From positions 1-64,000 of the forward strand of contig NZ_JADLQX010000035.1 of assembly GCF_015477605.1 (NCBI RefSeq): a DNA stretch of 64,000 bases. The letters run 5' to 3'. Positions 33,942 to 41,942 of the stretch are shown piece after piece (the stretch's first letter is position 1; the number at the start of each line of letters is the position of its first letter). The stretch comes from Nocardia amamiensis. Lineage in GTDB: Bacteria > Actinomycetota > Actinomycetes > Mycobacteriales > Mycobacteriaceae. The translations under genes and the position numbers were made by a program. The notes under the pieces are model-generated. The model did not search any database and was not told the DNA's origin. It saw only the letters and a list, made by a program, of their open reading frames with translations.

Positions 33942-34847
33942 TCAGCGGCCGTCGCGTTCGGTGAACCGTTCGGTGACACGGGAGACCTCATAGCCCAGCA
34001 GGCGCTCCGCCTCCTCGATGCCGCCCTGCAGGTCGCCGACCGCGTTCATCTTCGACAGATCCAAGCCGATGGTCACCAGGGTGAGCGCGATCTCCGAGGA
34101 CAGGCCGGTGATGATCACGTTCGCACCCATCAGGCCGGACGCGTCGACGGTCTGTACGAGGTGATTGGCCACCGTGGAGTCGATCGCGGGCACACCGGTG
34201 ATGTCGATGACGACCACCTTCGCGCGATTGGCGCGGATGGCGCGCAGGAGCTGTTCGGTGAGCTGACGGGCGCGCTGCGAGTCGAGCACGCCGATGATCG
34301 GCAGAATGAGCAGCTGCTCACGAACCTGCAGCACCGGGGTGGACAGCTCGCGGATGGCTTCCTGCTGTTGCCGGATGACGCGCTCGCGTTCCTGCACGAA
34401 CGATACGGTCACGGTGTTGGCGATGCGGTTCGCGGCGGGCTCGTACGCGTCCAGGACCGCGTTGAGCAAGTCGAAGTCGGCCTGGTATTTCTCGAACAGC
34501 GAGCGTGCCAGCACGTCACGCAGCAGCAGAACGATGCCGATGACCTCATCGGTCTCGACGCCTCTGGGAATGATGCGTTCGGACAGATCGCGCGCGTAGG
34601 CCTGCAGCGCCTCGGCGCTACCGGTCTCGAGCACCTCGACGTAGTTGTCGTAGACCGAGGTGGCCTCGGAGAAGATTTCCTCCGGGGTCATGGCGGAAAG
34701 CAACTGGGCGTCACCGATGCGGCGGGCCCATTCTTCGCGCAGCGCGGTGCGATTCTGGCGCAGATGTTCGACGAGCTGAGGCAGCAGGTTGTCGATCGTC
34801 CCAGCGGGCAGCGAGTCCGCCGAAAGGCCCATGGACACCTCGGACAT
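33942..34847 (-). CDS. rsbR: stressosome sensor RsbR
   Basis: The 301-residue protein has an N-terminal helical RsbRD-type sensor domain (about 20-160) and a C-terminal STAS domain (about 175-285). The STAS part includes LLILPIIGVLDSQRARQLTE and ITGVPAIDSTVANHLVQTVD, with conserved Ser/Thr residues next to the Asp as in the phosphorylated sites of RsbR. The N-terminal domain is the presumed stress input, of unknown ligand. It is the first gene of the rsbR-rsbS-rsbT operon, 13 bases before rsbS. No sigma-factor gene is next to the operon. Confidence 0.9.
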   Translation of the reverse strand: MSEVSMGLSADSLPAGTIDNLLPQLVEHLRQNRTALREEWARRIGDAQLLSAMTPEEIFSEATSVYDNYVEVLETGSAEALQAYARDLSERIIPRGVETDEVIGIVLLLRDVLARSLFEKYQADFDLLNAVLDAYEPAANRIANTVTVSFVQERERVIRQQQEAIRELSTPVLQVREQLLILPIIGVLDSQRARQLTEQLLRAIRANRAKVVVIDITGVPAIDSTVANHLVQTVDASGLMGANVIITGLSSEIALTLVTIGLDLSKMNAVGDLQGGIEEAERLLGYEVSRVTERFTERDGR

Positions 34848-34986
34848 GGAAATTCCAGCCCCTTTCGACGGTTGAGTCGGGATCTTCGTGCTTCGGCTGC
34901 TAGCCGATTCCGAGCCTAGTCATACCCCACCCGGGTCGCCGACGAAACCTGCCGGTTCTTCGCCTGTTGTTCGGATGTGGTGGTCC

Positions 34987-35607
34987 TCACGGCACCGTAG
35001 CGAACCCGCGTTCCAGCGCTGCCAGCGCCTCGTCCAAATACACGGTGAGATCCGCGTCGGCGCGCGCGAGCCAGGCGTCGAACGCGGCTCGGGCCGCCGC
35101 GAGCGTGGTCCGCCCGACCGCCAGTGGGATGAGGCCGTCCTCGGGTTCACCGAGCCGTCCCGCGGCGAAGGCGCTCACCGCGCGTTCCCAGGCGTCGTAG
35201 TGCGCGCCCGCGGTGGCGGCCAGCGCGGGAACTGTGGCGACCAGTTGCATCCTGGTGCGCAGTTCCGGGACGTCCTCGGCGCGATATCGGTTGGCGTTCA
35301 CCACGACTCGGCGTACGGCGGTCATCATCGGGACCTCGTCGGCGACGGTGGCGAAGGCCGCGCGCAGTGCGGCCACCTCATCGTCGAACTGGTACCAGAG
35401 CACCTCCGCCTTGGTGGGGAAGTATCGGAAGAACGTGCGCCCGCTGATGCCTGCGGCGGCGGCGATCTGCTCGACGGTGGTCTCGTCGAAGCCCTGCTCG
35501 GTGAACAGCCGCATGGCGATCAGTTCGAGCTCGCGTTTGGTGGTACCGCGTGGGCGTCCGCGCGTAGTCCGGTTCTGCCGCATCGTCTGATTCTGCTCGG
35601 CCGTCAC
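34987..35607 (-). CDS. mftR: mycofactocin-type TetR regulator MftR
   Basis: The 206-residue TetR protein resembles MftR: an Arg-rich start, helix-turn-helix AMRLFTEQGFDETTVEQIAAAAGISGRTFFRYFPTKAEVLWYQFD (in pieces, about 31-74), then the characteristic long ligand domain. It is divergent from mftE-mftD with a 26-bp near-palindrome in the 40-base gap. MftR represses mycofactocin genes and is released by long-chain acyl-CoA in mycobacteria. The mftE neighbour supports the family call strongly. Confidence 0.82.
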   Translation of the reverse strand: MTAEQNQTMRQNRTTRGRPRGTTKRELELIAMRLFTEQGFDETTVEQIAAAAGISGRTFFRYFPTKAEVLWYQFDDEVAALRAAFATVADEVPMMTAVRRVVVNANRYRAEDVPELRTRMQLVATVPALAATAGAHYDAWERAVSAFAAGRLGEPEDGLIPLAVGRTTLAAARAAFDAWLARADADLTVYLDEALAALERGFATVP

Positions 35608-35614
35608 GGCTCTT

Positions 35615-35640
35615 GATTATGTCAGTGACTGACGATAATC
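35615..35640. promoter_or_regulatory. MftR operator
   Basis: GATTATGTCAGTGACTGACG followed by ATAATC forms a near-perfect 26-bp palindrome. The centre GTCAGTGACTGAC (35621-35633) is perfect and the GATTAT/ATAATC ends are inverted copies, shifted by one base. It fills the 40-base gap between mftR and mftE, so it can control both. Confidence 0.75.
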
Positions 35641-35647
35641 TCGCCGC

Positions 35648-36349
35648 ATGTTGGCGGATCTCACCTGGCCCGAGGCGGGCGAGCGAGCCGCTGCGGGTGC
35701 GATCCTCGCCATCGCGGTCGGGGCGACCGAGCAGCACGGCCCGCACCTGCCGCTGTCCACCGACACCGACATCGCCGGGGCGCTGTGCGCACGGCTGGCC
35801 GCCGCGCGACCCGATGTGCTTGTCGGGCCGGCGATTCCGTACGGCGCCAGCGGCGAGCACGCGGGTTTCCCCGGCACGCTCTCCATCGGGCAGGCGGCGC
35901 TCGAGCTGCTCGTGGTCGAGCTGTGCCGCTCGGCGACCGACACCTTCGACCGCATCCTGCTGGTGAACTGGCACGGCGGCAATGTCGAACCGCTGTGCCG
36001 GGCGAAGGATCTTTTGCGCGCCGAGTCCCGCGACGTGCGGGTCTACCTGCCGCGCTTCGACGGCGACCTGCACGCCGGGCGGTCGGAGACCGCGCTCCAG
36101 CTGGCGCTCGCGCCGGGTCGGGTGCGTGGCGACCGGGCCGCGGCGGGGGACCAGCGCCCGCTCGCCGAATTGCTGCCTGTGCTGCGCGCCGCGGGCGTAC
36201 GCGCGGTGAGCGCCAACGGCGTGCTCGGCGACCCGGCGGGCGCGACTGAGACAGAAGGCGCGGCCCTGCTCGATCACCTGGGCACCGACCTGATCGACCG
36301 AACCCGGCTCTGGTGGCCGGAGAACTCTGCGGAAAGGACCGGAACATGA
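35648..36349 (+). CDS. mftE: mycofactocin precursor peptide peptidase MftE
   Basis: A creatininase-family metallopeptidase of 233 residues. Zinc/iron-binding motifs are ATEQHGPHLPLSTDTDIA (two pieces, about 26-43), the conserved GEHAGFPGTLSIG (about 74-86) and NWHGGN (about 109-114). MftE cuts the modified C-terminal dipeptide (AHDP precursor) from MftA during mycofactocin synthesis. Translation of mftD is coupled to it (ATGA overlap at 36346). The order mftE-mftD differs from the usual mftA-B-C-D-E-F. Confidence 0.88.
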   Translation: MLADLTWPEAGERAAAGAILAIAVGATEQHGPHLPLSTDTDIAGALCARLAAARPDVLVGPAIPYGASGEHAGFPGTLSIGQAALELLVVELCRSATDTFDRILLVNWHGGNVEPLCRAKDLLRAESRDVRVYLPRFDGDLHAGRSETALQLALAPGRVRGDRAAAGDQRPLAELLPVLRAAGVRAVSANGVLGDPAGATETEGAALLDHLGTDLIDRTRLWWPENSAERTGT

Positions 36350-37572
36350 ATCCGTGGTTCGAGACCGTCGCCGAAGCGCAACGGCGGGCGAAGAAGCGGC
36401 TGCCGAAATCGGTGTACGGCGCGTTGATCGCCGGTTCCGAGCGCGGCCAGACCATCGAGGACAACCAGAAGGCGTTCACCGAACTGGGTTTCGCACCGCA
36501 TGTCGCGGGACCGATCGGCGAGCGCGATCAGTCGACGACTGTACTGGGCCAGCAGCTGTCGATGCCGGTGCTGATCTCTCCGACCGGTGTGCAGGCGGTT
36601 CATCCGGACGGTGAGGTGGCCGTCGCGCGTGCCGCGGCCGCACGCGGTATCGCGATGGGGTTGAGCTCGTTCGCCAGCAAGCCGATCGAAGAGGTGGTCG
36701 CGGCCAACCCGGCCACCTTCTTCCAGCTGTACTGGTGCGGCGGCAAGGACGAGATCCTGCAGCGGATGGCGCGGGCCAAGGCTGCCGGGGCGGTGGGGTT
36801 GATCCTGACGCTGGACTGGTCGTTCTCGCACGGGCGCGATTGGGGCAGCCCGGTCATTCCGGAGAAACTCGACCTGCGCACCATGCTGAAATTCGCACCG
36901 CAGACCCTGGCGCGGCCGCGCTGGCTGGCCACCTACGTGCGCTCGGGCCGCATCCCGGACCTGACCGCCCCGAACATGACCGTCGGTGACGGCCCCGCAC
37001 CCGGCTTCTTCGGCGCCTACGGCGAATGGATGGGCACGTCGGCGCCGGATTGGGCGGACGTGCGGTGGGTCTGCGCGCAATGGGACGGTCCGGTGCTGCT
37101 CAAGGGCGTCATGCGGGTCGATGACGCGCTGCGGGCGGTGGACGCCGGTGTGGCGGCGATCTCGGTGTCCAACCACGGCGGCAACAACCTCGACGGCACA
37201 CCGGCGGCGATTCGCGCGCTGCCGGTGCTCGCCGACGCGGTGGGCTCGCAGATCGAGGTGCTGCTCGACGGCGGCGTCCGCCGCGGTAGCGACGTGGTGA
37301 AGGCGGTGGCGCTCGGTGCGCGAGCGGTGCTGATCGGGCGGGCCTACCTGTGGGGGCTGGCCGCGAACGGGCAGGCCGGCGTGGAGAACGTGCTGGACAT
37401 CCTGCGCGGCGGCATCGATTCGGCGCTGCTGGGCCTGCGCAAGACCCGCATCACTGATTTGGACCGCTCGGACGTGGTGGTGCCCGCCGGTTTCGAACTC
37501 GCGCTCGGAGTGCCCGAAACAGCCGGTGCGGCAGGCCATTCGGGCGATCGTACGGAGGCTGCGCCCGCCTGA
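36346..37572 (+). CDS. mftD: pre-mycofactocin synthase MftD
   Basis: The product has 408 residues in the FMN-dependent alpha-hydroxy-acid dehydrogenase (LldD-like) TIM-barrel family. Visible marks are SNHGGNNLDG (about 277-286) with the catalytic His, the FMN-phosphate loop DGGVRRGSDVVKA (about 307-319) and ARAVLIGRAYLWGL. MftD oxidises the dipeptide-derived ring of the mycofactocin precursor. No radical-SAM mftC, chaperone mftB, glycosyltransferase mftF or mftA peptide gene is nearby. It converges with the MarR gene with only one base between the stops. Confidence 0.88.
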   Translation: MNPWFETVAEAQRRAKKRLPKSVYGALIAGSERGQTIEDNQKAFTELGFAPHVAGPIGERDQSTTVLGQQLSMPVLISPTGVQAVHPDGEVAVARAAAARGIAMGLSSFASKPIEEVVAANPATFFQLYWCGGKDEILQRMARAKAAGAVGLILTLDWSFSHGRDWGSPVIPEKLDLRTMLKFAPQTLARPRWLATYVRSGRIPDLTAPNMTVGDGPAPGFFGAYGEWMGTSAPDWADVRWVCAQWDGPVLLKGVMRVDDALRAVDAGVAAISVSNHGGNNLDGTPAAIRALPVLADAVGSQIEVLLDGGVRRGSDVVKAVALGARAVLIGRAYLWGLAANGQAGVENVLDILRGGIDSALLGLRKTRITDLDRSDVVVPAGFELALGVPETAGAAGHSGDRTEAAPA

Positions 37573-37573
37573 A

Positions 37574-38044
37574 TCAGCCTTTGGTCGCCGATCGCCGATG
37601 ATGCGCGAGCAAGGTGTCGTAGATATCGGCCAGGGCGGCCAGCTGCCGGCGATCGAGGACGTCGATCATGTGCCTGCGCACGCTCTGCACGTGCGCGGGC
37701 GCGGCGCCGGTCAGCACTTCGGCGCCGCGCGGGGTGAGCCGCGCGGCGGTGCGGCGGGCGTCGTCGGGGATCGGCTCCCGCGCGACCAGGCCGCGCTTCT
37801 CCATGCGGGTGATCTGATGCGACAGCCTGCTCTGCGACCACTCGAGTGCGGCCGCCAGATCGGCGAAGGTGAGCAGGTGGTCCGGGGCGTCGGCCAGATA
37901 GGCCAGCACCGAGTATTCGACGTAGGTGAGGTTGGACTCCCTGGTGGAATCCCGCCCGACCGCCGCGGCGATGAGATCGCGGGTGCGTACGAAACCCACC
38001 CAGGCGCGCATCTCGACCTCATCTAGCCAATGGGGATCGGTCAC
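37574..38044 (-). CDS. MarR family transcriptional regulator
   Basis: A protein of 156 residues with a typical MarR winged helix: LTYVEYSVLAYLADAPDHLLTFADLAAALEWSQSRLSHQITRMEKRGLVAREPIPDDARRTAARLTPRG in continuous blocks (about 39-107). GTG 38044 was chosen because homology starts at VTDPHWLDEVEMRAWVGF. It is divergent from the fumarase gene, with a GGTTG-N6-CAACC palindrome in the 280-base gap. Autoregulation is likely; control of fumarase is possible. Family members sense phenolic compounds. Confidence 0.82.
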   Translation of the reverse strand: MTDPHWLDEVEMRAWVGFVRTRDLIAAAVGRDSTRESNLTYVEYSVLAYLADAPDHLLTFADLAAALEWSQSRLSHQITRMEKRGLVAREPIPDDARRTAARLTPRGAEVLTGAAPAHVQSVRRHMIDVLDRRQLAALADIYDTLLAHHRRSATKG

Positions 38045-38179
38045 GGTAGCGCTCCAAACTCTGACGTGATCACAACGACCGTTCGGCCGCGCCGCGTGCG
38101 GCGCGCGAACAGTCTTGCGCGCGACCGGGCGATCGGACGCCCGAGCGCCTTTCTCAGAGATGAGAGGTAGCATCACCGG

Positions 38180-38195
38180 GGTTGAACGTGCAACC
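38180..38195. promoter_or_regulatory. palindrome between marR and fumarase genes
   Basis: GGTTGAACGTGCAACC has 5-base inverted arms around AACGTG; a further GGTTGCC half-site is at 38220-38226. It lies 135 bases before the MarR GTG, a plausible MarR operator. The surrounding 280 bases show no gene. Confidence 0.4.
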
Positions 38196-38325
38196 TTTCT
38201 TGGCCAACTGTCCGAGAAAGGGTTGCCTAACCAGCGGTGCGGCGCGCGGTGGTGGCTAGGCTCGCTGTGCTCGTGACCAGCCCGGCCGCTCATGGCGCCC
38301 GGGCCCATCCGAAGGAGTGCGACTG

Positions 38326-40002
38326 GTGACCGCGCCGGACTTCCGCTATTCAGATCTGCTGCCGATCGGCGCCGACGACACCCCGTATCGATTGCTCACC
38401 ACCGAGGGAGTCAGCACGTTCGAGCACAACGGGCGCACGTTCCTGCAGGTGGAGCCGGAGGCGCTGCGGCTGCTCACCGAAACGGCGATGCACGACATCA
38501 GTCATTTCCTGCGGCCCGCGCACCTGGGCCAGCTGCGCAAGATCATCGACGACCCGGAGTCCAGCGGCAACGATCGCTTCGTCGCGCTGGATCTGCTCAA
38601 GAACGTCAACATCTCCGCGGGCGGCATTCTGCCGATGTGCCAGGACACCGGCACAGCGATCGTCATGGGCAAGAAGTCCGAGGGTGTGCTCACCGGTGTC
38701 GATGACGCGGAATGGATCAGCCGGGGTGTGTTCGACGCCTACACCAAGCTGAACCTGCGCTATTCGCAGCTCGCGCCGATCACCATGTGGGAGGAGAAGA
38801 ACACCGGTTCCAACCTGCCCGCTCAGGTCGAGCTGTACTCCACCGCGGGTGATCCGGCGCATCCGTCCTACAAGTTCCTGTTCATGGCCAAGGGCGGCGG
38901 TTCGGCGAACAAGTCGTTCCTGTACCAGGAGACCAAGGCCGTGCTGAATCCCACGCGGATGCTGGAGTTCCTGGACGAGAAGATCCGCTCGCTCGGTACC
39001 GCGGCCTGCCCGCCCTATCACCTCGCGGTCGTGATCGGCGGCACCAGCGCCGAGTTCGCTTTGAAAACGGCCAAATACGCCTCGGCGCACTATCTGGACA
39101 ACCTGCCCACCGTGGGATCGCTGTCCGCGCACGCCTTCCGCGACGTGGAACTGGAGGAAGAGGTCTTCAAGCTGACCCAGTCCTTCGGCATCGGAGCGCA
39201 ATTCGGCGGCAAGTACTTCTGCCACGATGTGCGGGTGGTGCGGCTGCCCCGGCACGGCGCCAGCTGCCCGGTGGCGATCGCGGTGTCGTGCTCGGCGGAC
39301 CGGCAGGCGTTGGCCAAGATCACCCCGGAGGGTGTGTTCCTGGAGCAGCTCGAGCGCGAGCCCGCGCAGTATCTGCCGGAGCAGACCGACGCCATTCTCG
39401 GCGGCGACGTGGTGCAGATCGACCTGAACCGCCCGATGGGCGAGATTCGCGCCGAACTCTCGAAATACCCGGTGAAGACCCGGCTTTCGCTGACCGGGCC
39501 GCTGGTGGTGGCGCGCGATATCGCGCACGCCAAAATCAAGGAGCGGCTCGACGCGGGTGAACCGATGCCGGATTACCTGCGCGATATGGCCGTCTACTAC
39601 GCGGGCCCGGCCAAGACGCCGGAGGGCTACGCGTCCGGTTCGTTCGGCCCGACCACCGCGGGCCGGATGGACTCCTATGTGGACCAGTTCCAGGCCGCGG
39701 GCGGCTCGTTCGTCATGCTGGCCAAGGGCAACCGCTCCGCACAGGTGACCAAGGCGTGCAAGGAACACGGCGGCTTCTACCTCGGCTCCATCGGCGGGCC
39801 CGCCGCGCGGCTGGCGCTGGACTGTATCAAGTCGGTCGAGGTGCTGGAGTATGCCGAGCTGGGCATGGAAGCGGTGTGGAAGATCGAGGTCGAAGATTTT
39901 CCGGCGTTCATCGTCGTGGACGACAAGGGCAACGACTTCTTCGCCGAGACGCAGAAGCCCATCGCGCTGCGTGTGCGCACCCGCTCCAAAGAACGCGTCT
40001 GA
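38326..40002 (+). CDS. class I (iron-sulfur) fumarate hydratase
   Basis: The 558-residue enzyme interconverts fumarate and malate in the TCA cycle. It is the two-domain FumA/FumB type: an N-terminal Fe-S domain with the cluster cysteines in ILPMCQDTG (about 102), CPPYH (about 228) and another Cys near residue 311 (HGASCPV), and a C-terminal swivel domain with SFGPTTAGRMDSYVDQF (about 440-456). GTG 38326 is preferred over GTG 38317 because an AAGGAG site sits nine bases upstream. Class I fumarase is oxygen-sensitive; many actinobacteria also carry a class II enzyme, which is not in this window. Confidence 0.92.
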   Translation: MTAPDFRYSDLLPIGADDTPYRLLTTEGVSTFEHNGRTFLQVEPEALRLLTETAMHDISHFLRPAHLGQLRKIIDDPESSGNDRFVALDLLKNVNISAGGILPMCQDTGTAIVMGKKSEGVLTGVDDAEWISRGVFDAYTKLNLRYSQLAPITMWEEKNTGSNLPAQVELYSTAGDPAHPSYKFLFMAKGGGSANKSFLYQETKAVLNPTRMLEFLDEKIRSLGTAACPPYHLAVVIGGTSAEFALKTAKYASAHYLDNLPTVGSLSAHAFRDVELEEEVFKLTQSFGIGAQFGGKYFCHDVRVVRLPRHGASCPVAIAVSCSADRQALAKITPEGVFLEQLEREPAQYLPEQTDAILGGDVVQIDLNRPMGEIRAELSKYPVKTRLSLTGPLVVARDIAHAKIKERLDAGEPMPDYLRDMAVYYAGPAKTPEGYASGSFGPTTAGRMDSYVDQFQAAGGSFVMLAKGNRSAQVTKACKEHGGFYLGSIGGPAARLALDCIKSVEVLEYAELGMEAVWKIEVEDFPAFIVVDDKGNDFFAETQKPIALRVRTRSKERV

Positions 40003-40141
40003 GCCGACCTTCCGCTCGCAGGCGGCAATCCGCGGACACGGTGATGTCACCCCGATCGCCGGGGTGGCCTCGCCGTCGCACAGGGCACCCTTAGCGCAGT
40101 ACGTCGTTGATTCCGGTACCGATGCGGCTCGAGGAGTGGCA

Positions 40142-40618
40142 ATGAGTACATCCAGGAACAAGTCCAGGCCGGTGCCGACGTCGGTGTTCGTGTCGGAACC
40201 GGCCGCGCGCCGGTTGGCCGACCGCGCCGCGCGCGAGGGAACGACCTGCGCTGTCCTGCTCGATCGGCTGATCCGGGAGGGCGTGGATCAGCTCGACCAT
40301 CCCGGGATCGTGTTCCGCGGCCCGCTGCACGATCGGCGCGCGGCGCTGGCCGCCGGACCCGACATCTGGGAAGTCGTTGCGCGGCTACGGGAGTTGGACG
40401 GCCCGGTGGAGCGCCGCATCGCGGTGCTCAGCGCGAAGTCGGATCTGCACACGAGCAAGATCAAGATCGCATTGGCCTACGCCCGCGCGCACGGCGGCGA
40501 GATCCTGGACCGGATCGGACGCAATCGGCAAGCGCTGGAAGCGATTCGCCGCGGTCGGCTCCGAGTAGCCGCGGCGGCGATGCGACGGAGCGTACTGGAC
40601 GGTCCGGCGCAGGCGTGA
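40142..40618 (+). CDS. small DUF433-like/antitoxin-type protein
   Basis: The product has 158 residues. The first part resembles a ribbon-helix-helix antitoxin (SVFVSEPAARRLADRAAREGTTCAVLLDRLIREGVDQL, in pieces, about 14-52). Then comes a DUF433-like patch HPGIVFRGPLHDRRAALAAGPDIWEVVARLRELDG (in pieces, about 53-87) and a final helical part. DUF433 domains are common in antitoxin-like proteins, but no toxin gene lies beside it. ATG 40142 follows a GGAG-like site. Role unknown. Confidence 0.6.
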   Translation: MSTSRNKSRPVPTSVFVSEPAARRLADRAAREGTTCAVLLDRLIREGVDQLDHPGIVFRGPLHDRRAALAAGPDIWEVVARLRELDGPVERRIAVLSAKSDLHTSKIKIALAYARAHGGEILDRIGRNRQALEAIRRGRLRVAAAAMRRSVLDGPAQA

Positions 40619-41359
40619 TTCGGCCGGATTGTCCGGTGCGATAGGTCTTCACATACTGTGGAGCGAAATGTGGAAACGATCACACCCTGTGCACAGTGTC
40701 ACGTCACGCGCGGACGGCTAGCCGGCGCAGTCCGGTAGCCGTCCGCGGTGCGTCGGCCCTGTTGCCCTTCACGGCGCTTGGGGAGCAAAGTATTTCGTGC
40801 GCTGCACGTTCGTCGCTGCTGCGGGTCCACGAAGGCACCGGACGCGATCTCCGCATGGGGATGAAGTGTGAAATTCGGGTCGAACGGAATGCCTCCCGAG
40901 GATGGAAAGCCGCTTGCGAATGGCCCGGATGCGCCTTGACGTGATCGTGCAGGCTCCGCGGATTCCTCCGGAAGTACTGGGCATTCCGGCAATTCGGGAG
41001 TGATAGCTCCAGTACTTCCACCGTGATCCACAACACTGGAATAGATTGTGGACAGCAGATCTTCCACGTGAGCGAAATATTTGCCGCCTGAGGATAATTG
41101 GGCACATATCGGGCATAACAGATCGCTATCATGTGAAGTAGTGCTGTTCGCTGTGGAATTCGCTGAATGTTGTCCACAGTCTTCCTTGGGGATGGCCGGG
41201 CGCACCCGAGCCGCCGAGCGGCGGACGGTCGCCATCTCGGTTGCCGTCATGACGTGCCGCGCGCGCGCCGGGAAGGCCGCTAGGGAGTGCGGCGAGGCTT
41301 CGCTTCCGGCAAACCGGGGCATACCCGGCATACTCGACCGCGGACGATAGCATCGGCGC
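40619..41359. other. 741-base gap with DnaA-box-like sequences
   Basis: No gene is supported. The AT-richer middle (about 40985-41185) holds GATCCACAAC (41022), TTGTGGACAGC (about 41046-41056, one base from a reverse DnaA box) and a perfect TTGTCCACA (41170-41178). Three minus-strand frames are open at about 40700-41180, but they overlap each other and show no family features. The block reads like a regulatory or replication-associated spacer rather than a gene. Confidence 0.35.
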
Positions 41360-41884
41360 ATGGTGCTTCGGAATCGTGGTCGGAGTGGGTTGCTGGAGCG
41401 ACTATCGGTGGCGGTGCTGCCCGCGCTGGTCGCGACCGGCGTTCTGGCGGGGCAGGCGCAGGCCGAGCTGCGCGGCATAGATCAGCGGGAGTCGGTGGGC
41501 TCCGCGACCGGGACCGAGGGGCTCGAGCCCGCGTTGGCTCTGGCGTACACGCTCGCCGAACGTGAGGCGCACGCGCAGGGTGTGCCGCTGTCCATCACGT
41601 CCGGATACCGCACACCCGCCCAGCAGCAGGCGCTATGGGAGGACGGCGTGGCGACCTACGGCCCGGACGGCGCGCGTCGCTGGGTGCTGCCGCCGGAGGA
41701 GTCGACGCACGTCTCCGGAGAGGCGATCGACGTCGGTCCGCGGCAGGGCGCGCAGTGGCTGGAGACGAACGGTCATCGGTGGGGGTTGTGCCGGATGTTC
41801 GACAACGAGTGGTGGCATTTCGAACTGGCCACCCTGCCGGGCGCGGACTGCCCGCCGATGAAGCCGGACGCGAGCGTGCGCTAG
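41360..41884 (+). CDS. secreted M15 D-alanyl-D-alanine carboxypeptidase (VanY-like)
   Basis: The 174-residue protein has a signal peptide ending in AGQAQAELRG. The peptidase domain carries SITSGYRTPAQQQALW (about 73-88), the zinc-binding STHVSGEAIDVG (about 115-126) and the last His in EWWHFEL (about 149-155), the full SxHxxGxAxD...ExWHxE set. It trims peptidoglycan stem peptides in the envelope. It converges with the jetC gene, whose stop lies 58 bases downstream. Confidence 0.87.
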   Translation: MVLRNRGRSGLLERLSVAVLPALVATGVLAGQAQAELRGIDQRESVGSATGTEGLEPALALAYTLAEREAHAQGVPLSITSGYRTPAQQQALWEDGVATYGPDGARRWVLPPEESTHVSGEAIDVGPRQGAQWLETNGHRWGLCRMFDNEWWHFELATLPGADCPPMKPDASVR

Positions 41885-41942
41885 CCGTACCGGCGATCCA
41901 GCCGTCTCCCAGCCACCTGTGTCGCGCGGCGGTGCCGGATGA

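Noticed and set aside
40704..41177. A 157-codon minus-strand frame in the large gap
   Set aside because: It overlaps two other open frames, is rich in Arg, Cys and Ser with no domain, and has no clear ribosome site.
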